A DNA stretch of 15,534 nucleotides. Source: Saprospiraceae bacterium (lineage in GTDB: Bacteria > Bacteroidota > Bacteroidia > Chitinophagales > Saprospiraceae). A model generated the notes under the pieces. It did no database searches, had not been told where the DNA came from, and was given only the letters and a program-made list of their open reading frames with translations. The position numbers and the translations under genes were made by a program. Position 1 is the stretch's first letter. Every line of letters starts with the position of its first letter. The stretch lies in contig JALVEF010000096.1 in NCBI GenBank assembly GCA_027031185.1, positions 1-15,534 of the forward strand. The letters run 5' to 3'. Positions 5,954 through 12,995 of the stretch are shown in pieces.

Positions 5954-8815
5954 TTAGTGTTTCTGGATAGTTACCGGTAGGCAGACAGTCGGCGGGCATG
6001 AGATGGTGATCATGTAGTCTTCTACTTCGCCATTGGGAGCGACGCCGTAGGGTGTCATATCGTCCTGGGTACTCAGGCGGATGCGGAAGCCTATGGGCTG
6101 GTCTTGGACGGCGTCCGCCGGGACGGTGATGTCCAATGTGGCGGGGAATGATCCACCGGTATCATCGAGATTGGCGACCATCTCATTGGCGTCATCAAAG
6201 TCGCCGTCGCCGTTCCAGTCAATCCAGGCTTCGAGCTGGCCGGTGCTTGCGGTGTTGTTGGTGGCCGAGACAGGGAGATGCATAGTCGTGCCGGGCGTCC
6301 AATTAGTGGCACTGTTCATGGTGATGCCGTCGTCGGTATCGCCGGTGGCGTCGGCATTGGGCTGAGCGTCGTTTTCAGCGGTGACGCTGGTGCCGAGGTA
6401 GATATCGGAGCTGATTTGATGGCTGGGTCCGTTGTTGGCGGCGAGGCTTTCGTAGTCTCCCTGTGCGGTGCCGGCGGCCGGGTCTGGCAGGTCCCCCCAG
6501 TCGTATTCGACGGTTTGTTGTTGGGGCTTGAAGCCGAAGTCCAAAGAGTGGTTATTGGCGCCGGTGGAAGGCAGGGCATCTGGTGGGACGCTGATGATGG
6601 CGTCGGTGCCGCTGGTATTGCCGTCGTTGTCGTTGATGTCAGGCGTGCCGCCTTCGCCGGTGTCGGTAGATGTCAGGCTCAGGTCTTGGATGGCGCTTTG
6701 TTGGCTGCCGCCGGATGCGTTGGGGATGCGGATCTTGTAGGTTGTGTTTGGTGAGAGCGCGAGCCCGTACTTCTGTGAGTCGCTGTCGGTTCCGTTGGGG
6801 TCGTTGGAGAAGATGTAGTGCCCGTTGGCATCGGTGACGGCCGTGGCGATGACGTTGTCGCTGTCATCAAGTAGTTCGATGGTGACGCCGGCGATGCCGG
6901 TTTCGTCGGGATCTTGGACACCGTCACCATCGGTGTCGAGCCATACCAGATCGCCGATCTCAATGGGGGCGGGCTCGGTGAGTAATTCAATGTCTCCCAG
7001 TCCGACTCCTTTTCCGACGCTACCATTTGAAAGTCCAAATAGAAAAGAGTACCAGTTTTGAATGCTGCCATCGGTGGTGCTGTAGGTGTTGACTCCTTGT
7101 GTATTCCAATAATCCTGGCCGGTACTTCCTTCCGGGTGGGGATCAACGATGTGTGCGAGAAGTTGGTTGCGGCCTGGGAGCAAAGTTATGGCTCCATTGC
7201 ATGCATCGGCTGCCGCATCACCGGCTATGTCATTGAAAAATTCATCGGTTTCGTTGGTATAATTGGTTGGGCAAGAGCCTGTGCCTTCGAGCTCAAAGGT
7301 GCCATTATTGTTGCAGATTTTGAACAACTCCCCAAAAGTTTCGGATGTCTCGGTTTCTGTTGTTCCGGGGAGGGCCTTGTAATTTTGAGGGGCAGCTTGT
7401 AGTCCCCATCGGTCCAAAAAGGCAAGGTACATATTTCCGTTTTCGTCAAAGTCTATATTGGATAAGATGGGTTGGGGATAATACTTCCAATAACCACCGC
7501 CGTCTGGGTTATAGGTGTTGGACCAAGGATTCCAGTCCAAATCGTCTTTGTCATAGTTGAGTGGTAGGGTGAATTCTGTAGTGAATCCGGCGGTCACATT
7601 ATTGGGGTCAAATGACAGGACATAAGCGACGGCATCATCAATATCCTGCGAATTAATTGCGTCGCACACACATCCGATATAGACCTTGTCTCTGTAGGTT
7701 TTAATGGCCCACGGACGCAGCTCGCCCCCCGTACATGAAGGGACGCCGGGCAGGCTTTCAATCAGGTATTGTTTGGTTTTGGCAGCGATTGTGGATGTAT
7801 CGCCTGATACGTCTATTTCGATGATACCCTTTTGATACAGGTTGATAGCCCAGAGTCGCTGGCTGGTGGCATCGTAGTCCAAATCGCCAAATCCGATGGT
7901 AGCGGCCTTGGCAAATGCATCCAGGTCAATATTAGGTGTAGTGGGGTCGGGGTCCAGGATGTAGTCCGATTCGCTGCCTGTGTTGCCGGGGTCGTTTTCA
8001 CAACCGCCGCCGCGGCATACGCTGCCGAAGTCCAGCGGGGCGCCGCCGTTGGCAGGCGTAAGTCCTTGTAAATCAATGGTTCCCATTAAGCTTCCAGTGG
8101 GGCTGGAGTAATCCATGATAAACAAATGGCCGGGGCCGGTACCCGGCGCGAATCCGGCATGGCGCCACAGTGTTGGAGTCATAAAGAGCCGTTTTTGGGA
8201 AGCCTGATAGGCTTTGCCCCAAATTGTTCCCACCTCTTCGACAGTTGCATCCGTTGTGGGTACCGGACCGGTACCCTGTGTGCCGTCGTATTGTTGTTCG
8301 TTGGCATTTAGGCCCATGGCATCATAAGGCACGTGCCCGACGCCCAGCATATTGTTCCCAACTCCTGATCCGGAAATCCGGATGCTTTCCACATAGTCGG
8401 GGTTGGGTGTGGTACTGTAGTCATTCGGATCGTGCAAGCCGAGATTTACGTTGCAATCGGCTGCGGTGACGGTGCGCACGGAGGTGTTTTCTCCGGCGCC
8501 GAAATAGCTCTCTTTTAGCCAGGAGGCGTTCCAAGTAAACTCCACTCTGACCGGGAAGGCCGGGGCGCTGACTGTCCAGTCCCCGTTGGCATCGGTGGTG
8601 GCAGTCTGGGTGGCCCCGTTGACGTCTGTGACGGTGACGGTGATGCCGGGCAGGCCGGGCTCGTTGGCGTCCAATTGGCCGTACGTGTTGGTGGAACTGC
8701 CATCTACGGCCAGATCCAAAAATACTTTACCTCCCACATCACTTCCGCCGCACTGGGCCATCAGGCCATGGCTGAGGGAGAATATGAAGATGACGGTTAA
8801 GAAATGAATTCGCAT
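5954..8815 (-). CDS. Giant secreted SdrD_B / GEVED domain protein (paralog A)
   Basis: A 953-residue exported protein. I start it at ATG 8815 because this gives a signal peptide (MRIHFLTVIFIFSLSHGLMA, cleavage before Q21); the in-frame ATG at 9082 adds 89 residues without signal character. Layout: an SdrD_B-like Ig/CNA domain at about 25-125; a long unique section at about 140-612 with WRHAGFAPGTGPGH, SVCRGGGCENDPGNTG, GGELRPWAIK and FDENGNMYLAFLDRWG, whose spacing suggests beta-propeller blades; a second SdrD_B domain at about 617-765, opening GDLVWLDTDGDGVQDPDETG with a calcium-loop-like acidic run; and a C-terminal GEVED domain (770-938) with WIDWNGDGDFDD and PNGEVEDYMI. The end SCPPTVCLPVTIQKH has two cysteines and no recognised T9SS type A or B tail, unlike most such proteins. 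The gene ends in two consecutive TAA codons. Probably a surface or matrix adhesin-like protein; function unproven. Confidence 0.9.
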   Translation of the reverse strand: MRIHFLTVIFIFSLSHGLMAQCGGSDVGGKVFLDLAVDGSSTNTYGQLDANEPGLPGITVTVTDVNGATQTATTDANGDWTVSAPAFPVRVEFTWNASWLKESYFGAGENTSVRTVTAADCNVNLGLHDPNDYSTTPNPDYVESIRISGSGVGNNMLGVGHVPYDAMGLNANEQQYDGTQGTGPVPTTDATVEEVGTIWGKAYQASQKRLFMTPTLWRHAGFAPGTGPGHLFIMDYSSPTGSLMGTIDLQGLTPANGGAPLDFGSVCRGGGCENDPGNTGSESDYILDPDPTTPNIDLDAFAKAATIGFGDLDYDATSQRLWAINLYQKGIIEIDVSGDTSTIAAKTKQYLIESLPGVPSCTGGELRPWAIKTYRDKVYIGCVCDAINSQDIDDAVAYVLSFDPNNVTAGFTTEFTLPLNYDKDDLDWNPWSNTYNPDGGGYWKYYPQPILSNIDFDENGNMYLAFLDRWGLQAAPQNYKALPGTTETETSETFGELFKICNNNGTFELEGTGSCPTNYTNETDEFFNDIAGDAAADACNGAITLLPGRNQLLAHIVDPHPEGSTGQDYWNTQGVNTYSTTDGSIQNWYSFLFGLSNGSVGKGVGLGDIELLTEPAPIEIGDLVWLDTDGDGVQDPDETGIAGVTIELLDDSDNVIATAVTDANGHYIFSNDPNGTDSDSQKYGLALSPNTTYKIRIPNASGGSQQSAIQDLSLTSTDTGEGGTPDINDNDGNTSGTDAIISVPPDALPSTGANNHSLDFGFKPQQQTVEYDWGDLPDPAAGTAQGDYESLAANNGPSHQISSDIYLGTSVTAENDAQPNADATGDTDDGITMNSATNWTPGTTMHLPVSATNNTASTGQLEAWIDWNGDGDFDDANEMVANLDDTGGSFPATLDITVPADAVQDQPIGFRIRLSTQDDMTPYGVAPNGEVEDYMITISCPPTVCLPVTIQKH
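5957..6502 (-). repeat. Near-identical GEVED coding block, copy 1
   Basis: The last 182 codons of paralog A align without gaps to 12999-13544 of paralog B. By hand count 159 of 182 residues match. DNA matches are long, for example 59 identical bases at 6306-6364 and 13348-13406. The same orientation makes this a direct repeat of about 546 bases with its partner 7 kb away, large enough for homologous recombination. Confidence 0.88.
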
Positions 8816-8924
8816 TTCAGGTATTTTTCTTTTCAAAACGCAGGTGTTGTCGTGTGGGCATACGCCCCGTAAGGCGGTCGGTTTCAAAAAGAATACCATA
8901 ACAATTTGGCTACGGGAAAGAGGG

Positions 8925-8946
8925 TAAAAAAATGCCCCGAAGCGCT
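8925..8946 (+). repeat. 22-base direct repeat, left copy (half-terminator)
   Basis: The sequence is T, seven A, then TGCCCCGAAGCGCT, identical in all 22 bases and in the same orientation to 12926-12947. At the right copy this string is one arm plus T-run (on the - strand) of a complete terminator. Here the matching second arm is absent, so the left copy is a structural orphan. Confidence 0.9.
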
Positions 8947-8961
8947 TGTTCTGGTGTGTTT

Positions 8962-8969
8962 CAAAAATA
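8962..8969 (-). promoter_or_regulatory. Possible -7 box upstream of paralog A
   Basis: Read on the - strand, these bases are TATTTTTG, an exact TAnnTTTG match. A TTTG lies 13 bases upstream, too close for the expected -33 spacing. If used, the transcript would have a leader of about 140 bases that runs through the half-terminator at 8946-8925. It lies within the proposed insertion, so it would be a newly acquired promoter. Weak evidence. Confidence 0.25.
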
Positions 8970-9143
8970 CATATGGGACTTTCAAATCGTCCATGCTCTT
9001 GTTTTTCCCAATGATGTCTATCTTTGCCGTGCCAAGCTTTTCGTGTAAGGGTATTGGCGTTTGATGTCACTTTTTCTGGCAATGGACGGGCAATGCTGTT
9101 GAAATTGCAACGCTTAGTTTGTCCCTAAAATGTAAGATCGGCT

Positions 9144-12100
9144 ATGAAACGATTGTGGGTAAAGTGTATAGTACTAATAGCTCTAATAGCGTACCATATT
9201 AATTGTGCTCTGGGGCAGGATACTTGCCTCACTAATCCGCCATTTGGCTTGTCCGCGTCAAATACAATATGTGCGGATAGTGGATACACGACGGTCACAT
9301 TTGTCATTTATGGAGATGGTACATACGATGTGTCTTTTCCGGATGGGAATGACACATCCATTACAGCAACAGCTGCTCAAACGTTGGTTTCGCATAACTT
9401 TTTGTTCGATTGTAATAATATGCCGGGAAATCCTGATCCTCCCACTGCTGATGATCATTACTATAACTATGAAGGAGAATTGCAAGTGGTAAAGACGGAT
9501 TGCGTTGATCAACAAGGGGAGGTCAGCGTGGGGTATTACAATTTCCACGTTATTCCGAATCCGATTCTTGGTTTTGAACCAATAAACTCCGATTGTTTGT
9601 CAAGCCCTTTTAACGTCCAAATAACGCCGGATCTTTGTAGTGAGCATCTTGTTATGTCTTACAAGTGGTATATCAATGGTCAGCCTGTGGTTGATAGCCT
9701 AAATAAAAAGGACTTGAAATATGAATTTCAACAACCGGGAACCTACGCAGTCAAACTTGAAGTAATGGATTATTTCAATTGTGGTGTATATTCATACGAA
9801 CAAAACGTGACAATTACTGCTAAACCAGATCTGAAATTGGATGTCAATCTTGATTCATCGGATTTGTGTAGTCCGGTAATTACCTTACATCCCATAAATA
9901 ACTCCAAATATGTCGATACCTATCAGTGGAGTACTACATCTCCGTATGTGTCTTTTTCAGATCCGACAAGTCCAACGCCCACTATTACAATAGACAATGT
10001 GTCTCCTGGTACATATAGTTTCAAGTTGACTGGGATTAGCCAAGATTGCGGGACCGATGTAGAGAGTTTTAATATAACCACTCAGGAAAAACAACAAGTA
10101 ACGGTTTCTACCCCACTTGCCGGATGTAGTGAGAGTATAATTGATATTTGTGATTATGTACAGTTTTCGCCTATCCCCAAGTCGGTTGTATGGAAAGCAT
10201 CCGATGCAAATGTAACGTTTGATGATTCTACAAAACTTTGTCCAAGCATCCTCTCCAATGCGCCTGGAAATTATCAGCTCACAGTTGTTGGAAAGGATGT
10301 ATGTAATAATGATTTTTCTGAAACAATCCCTGTAGAAGTTACTCCGACGCAAGAAGTTTTATTCTATGTTGATGACGTAGATACATTGTGCGAAAGTGAA
10401 GGTAGTATCCAGTTGCTGGACTCAAATTATATATCACCCGTTGATTATATACAAGATTGTTGGGGGGCGGGGGTGAGTATGGATAACGGCTGCACATTCG
10501 ATCCAGCCGGTTATCCTGGGAATAACACAATTAGCTTTTTGGATAGTTGTGGCAATCTGCATGAGATAGAGATATATGTACAGCATCAAAATGGGTATAA
10601 TGGGGGAAATCTTGATGTTTGTATTGGAGACACAATAGATCTCTCTACTATTCAGTCAGGGGAATATACAGGAGTGGGTGTGACCAATAATATATTTGAC
10701 TCTGAGTTGGCGGGTTTGGGCGAGCATATAATACACTATGATGGCACCGCTGCATTTTGTGGAAGTGAAGATGACTTCACCATTGATGTGATAGACTATC
10801 CCGAGGCATCATTTGAAATTGACAATACATCCTGTGATCCTGGTCAGTTGGTTTTTGAGCAGGGGATTGATTTGCATGTTTACAATTCATCATCTTTCGA
10901 CACTTACTGTTATGAAGTTATAGAAACACAGGAAAAACAATGTGGTAATGATCAAGTCATCTTTCACTTTGCTAATGGAGGAGAGTACACTATTCAGCAG
11001 ATTGTTGGGACTAAGTCTAATGGTGAGGGCTGCCAGGATACAACAACAAAAACGATTTATATTGAGCCACCACTTACACCAATAGTATATACCGAAGTAG
11101 ACTCAAGTTCTTGCGATAGTATTCAAATTCAATTTTTACAAGACAGTGTTATTTCGGATTATGCTTATGAGTGGTCTTTTAGTAATGGATATTCGGCATC
11201 TACACCAAATCCGGTTATTGTCATTGGTAAACCATTGGAGCAGGAACAATTCTTCGCTAATCTAACGGTTCATACATACTGTGACGAGCTGAACTATTTG
11301 GATACAATATCCCTGTTTCCTAGATTTCAGGTTTCTATTGATATCCTAAATGATAACAATACCATTTGTTCCGGAGAAATGGTGCATTTCGTGAACACCT
11401 CAACCAACTATGACTCAATCCAATTTTTTTTTGATGATAAGAATATCCCTTATCCATTTGTGGATAGTTTGCCTTTCTACAATAGTTCGGATACAGTTGC
11501 ATATTACCCCGTTAGGCTTAAGGGATTTCGGGCCGGATGTCCTCCACAGGATGCTTATGATACAGTCGTTGTCCTGCCCATAAATACCCAAGCGGCTTTC
11601 TCTATAGACTATCCAAATCATTGTTCACCCTTAACGGTTCGGTTGAAGAATAGCAGCACAGTAGGCTCGAATGATATCGTGTTTTGGGGGGATGGTTCTA
11701 CTCCACAGTACATCGAGAGCTTGGATACGGTGTGGCACACCTATTACGCAGTGAATGATACGCTTTTTCACCTCAGTCTTGTTTCGACACAATGTGGACA
11801 GGATACAATGGAGAAAAGTATCATGGTTTTTGCCTCGCCTGATAGTGTTGATTTTGACGCGCTATTTCTTAATACCCAATGCGCTGGTGACAGTGTTCAA
11901 TTTCTGCCTTATGGAGAAATTGAGTACCCAAATTCTATTGTTTGGGATTTTGGTGATAGTACTTCCTCCGTGATGAAAGAACCCATTCATATATATGATT
12001 CCAGTGGAGAGTACAGCGTAGTGTTGACTGTAACCAATCCGAAAGGTTGTGCCAAGTCAATAAATAAAACATTTGATATTTTTGAATATCAAGGCGTGCC

Positions 12101-12875
12101 TTTGGAGCTCAACGTGCCCGATAAAATCTGTGTTGATGATAGCTTTAATATTGAAGTAATTCATTCAGAAGTTAATAAAATGATAGATTATGGTAATGGT
12201 ATTGTTGCGTATGAGCCGACCACTATTCCCTACCAAGATGTTGGTGAATACATTTTCAGATATTTTTCTATAGATCCCCACGGATGTTTTCAGGATACTA
12301 GTGTTTTGGTTGATGTTTTACCGCGTTTTGATGTTTATACGATTCCTGCTGTTGATACCGTTGTCAGACTTGGCGATAAGGTCACTTTGGATTTTTTTAC
12401 TGAACCGTCTCGGAACCTATCCTTCATTATGTGGGAGGGAAAACAAATACTATATCCAAATTCAAAAATTATTCATCCAAGACCAGTAGATGATGGTTTT
12501 TATTTTATATCGGTCGTAGATGAAAACGGCTGCCGGGCTCAGGATTCAGTTTATGTATGGGTGGATAAAGGATATGAGACTAATATTGCTATCCCAAATG
12601 TCTTTAGCCCAAATGATGATGGTCATAATGATCGTTTTTTTATTATGGCTAAGCCGCACACTGTGTCTTATATAGAGAGCATTTCCATCTACGATAGATG
12701 GGGTGAGCTTATATGGAAAAATGAAAATTGTCAACCTAATAACCCCGACTGTGGATGGGATGGCTCGTTAAGAGGAAAACCTCTTGGTTCAGGGGTTTTT
12801 GTTTATCTAGCGAAAATTAGATTTGTTGATGGCGTGTCAAGGCTTTTTGTTGGGGATCTTACCCTGATTAGGTGA
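9144..12875 (+). CDS. Large PKD/Ig-like repeat protein with T9SS type B sorting domain
   Basis: A 1243-residue secreted protein. A signal peptide covers residues 1-24 (MKRLWVKCIVLIALIAYHIN... ending CALG before Q25). The body is a chain of Ig-like/PKD-like modules, each with paired cysteines and Tyr/Val-rich strands. Clear PKD-like blocks are WKWYxNG-like YKWYINGQPVV (about 173-183), YEWSFSNGY (about 675), FWGDGSTPQ (about 850) and the best one, VWDFGDSTSS at 933-942 followed by GEYSVVLTVTNPKGC. The C-terminal 94 residues (1150-1243) are a gliding-motility-associated type B domain (TIGR04131-like): IPNVFSPNDDGHND, ISIYDRWGELIW, CGWDGSLRGKPLGSGVFVYL and a final basic strand. This directs export through the T9SS and surface attachment or release. 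Codon use is strikingly AT-rich (sampled rows 22-43% GC against about 70% in a row of paralog B). It lies opposite to both flanking paralogs. Likely an adhesin; ligand unknown. Confidence 0.93.
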   Translation: MKRLWVKCIVLIALIAYHINCALGQDTCLTNPPFGLSASNTICADSGYTTVTFVIYGDGTYDVSFPDGNDTSITATAAQTLVSHNFLFDCNNMPGNPDPPTADDHYYNYEGELQVVKTDCVDQQGEVSVGYYNFHVIPNPILGFEPINSDCLSSPFNVQITPDLCSEHLVMSYKWYINGQPVVDSLNKKDLKYEFQQPGTYAVKLEVMDYFNCGVYSYEQNVTITAKPDLKLDVNLDSSDLCSPVITLHPINNSKYVDTYQWSTTSPYVSFSDPTSPTPTITIDNVSPGTYSFKLTGISQDCGTDVESFNITTQEKQQVTVSTPLAGCSESIIDICDYVQFSPIPKSVVWKASDANVTFDDSTKLCPSILSNAPGNYQLTVVGKDVCNNDFSETIPVEVTPTQEVLFYVDDVDTLCESEGSIQLLDSNYISPVDYIQDCWGAGVSMDNGCTFDPAGYPGNNTISFLDSCGNLHEIEIYVQHQNGYNGGNLDVCIGDTIDLSTIQSGEYTGVGVTNNIFDSELAGLGEHIIHYDGTAAFCGSEDDFTIDVIDYPEASFEIDNTSCDPGQLVFEQGIDLHVYNSSSFDTYCYEVIETQEKQCGNDQVIFHFANGGEYTIQQIVGTKSNGEGCQDTTTKTIYIEPPLTPIVYTEVDSSSCDSIQIQFLQDSVISDYAYEWSFSNGYSASTPNPVIVIGKPLEQEQFFANLTVHTYCDELNYLDTISLFPRFQVSIDILNDNNTICSGEMVHFVNTSTNYDSIQFFFDDKNIPYPFVDSLPFYNSSDTVAYYPVRLKGFRAGCPPQDAYDTVVVLPINTQAAFSIDYPNHCSPLTVRLKNSSTVGSNDIVFWGDGSTPQYIESLDTVWHTYYAVNDTLFHLSLVSTQCGQDTMEKSIMVFASPDSVDFDALFLNTQCAGDSVQFLPYGEIEYPNSIVWDFGDSTSSVMKEPIHIYDSSGEYSVVLTVTNPKGCAKSINKTFDIFEYQGVPLELNVPDKICVDDSFNIEVIHSEVNKMIDYGNGIVAYEPTTIPYQDVGEYIFRYFSIDPHGCFQDTSVLVDVLPRFDVYTIPAVDTVVRLGDKVTLDFFTEPSRNLSFIMWEGKQILYPNSKIIHPRPVDDGFYFISVVDENGCRAQDSVYVWVDKGYETNIAIPNVFSPNDDGHNDRFFIMAKPHTVSYIESISIYDRWGELIWKNENCQPNNPDCGWDGSLRGKPLGSGVFVYLAKIRFVDGVSRLFVGDLTLIR

Positions 12876-12925
12876 TTACAATCTGGTCTTGCTTGGGAAA
12901 CTTTTGGTGGCCTTTTGGAGCTGTC

Positions 12926-12947
12926 TAAAAAAATGCCCCGAAGCGCT
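12926..12947 (+). repeat. 22-base direct repeat, right copy
   Basis: Identical to 8925-8946. Here bases 12934-12947 form the left arm of the terminator of paralog B, and the A7 run (12927-12933) is its T-run on the - strand. This copy therefore has a function of its own, and the left copy looks derived. Confidence 0.9.
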
Positions 12948-12969
12948 GTGTTTGAAGCGCTTCGGGGCA
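12927..12969 (-). terminator. Intrinsic terminator of paralog B
   Basis: TGCCCCGAAGCGCT at 12934-12947 pairs perfectly with AGCGCTTCGGGGCA at 12956-12969 (14 bp, loop of 8). On the - strand the stem is followed at once by seven T (12933-12927). It begins 26 bases after the stop codon of the - strand gene ending at 12996. It may also slow transcription leaving the + strand gene that ends at 12875, though on that strand the stem has no T-run behind it. Confidence 0.88.
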
Positions 12970-12995
12970 CCGGCCGGCATCAAAACCGGGACGAG

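Larger units (their letters stand above)
8816..9143. other. Divergent intergenic region with orphan half-terminator
   Basis: 328 bases between the - strand paralog A and the + strand AT-rich gene. It holds the left copy of the 22-base direct repeat (8925-8946) and a possible - strand -7 box (8962-8969). An in-frame extension of paralog A stays open through the region, but its residues do not look like protein. For the + strand gene the best promoter-like string is TTAGTTTG at 9114-9121, seven of eight to TAnnTTTG, without a properly spaced upstream element. Confidence 0.5.
8947..12947. mobile_element. Putative 4.0-kb single-gene insertion between tandem paralogs
   Basis: The segment is bounded by the 22-base direct repeats. 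Its only gene is the AT-rich T9SS type B protein on the + strand. Joining 8946 to 12948 in silico gives an intact 14-bp terminator directly behind paralog B and leaves about 180 bases between paralogs B and A in tandem, a normal gene arrangement. No transposase, integrase or terminal inverted repeat is visible in the segment (I compared its ends by eye). Target-site duplication, site-specific integration at a terminator, or recombination between repeated terminators are all possible; the element call is inference. Confidence 0.4.

Noticed and set aside
8816..9082. 89-codon N-terminal extension of paralog A from ATG 9082
   Set aside because: It would bury the signal peptide that begins at 8815, has no protein-like character and runs through the half-terminator repeat.
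8947..12925. Terminal inverted repeats of a classical insertion sequence
   Set aside because: The first and last 30 bases of the segment were compared by eye as reverse complements and show no meaningful match; no transposase is encoded.
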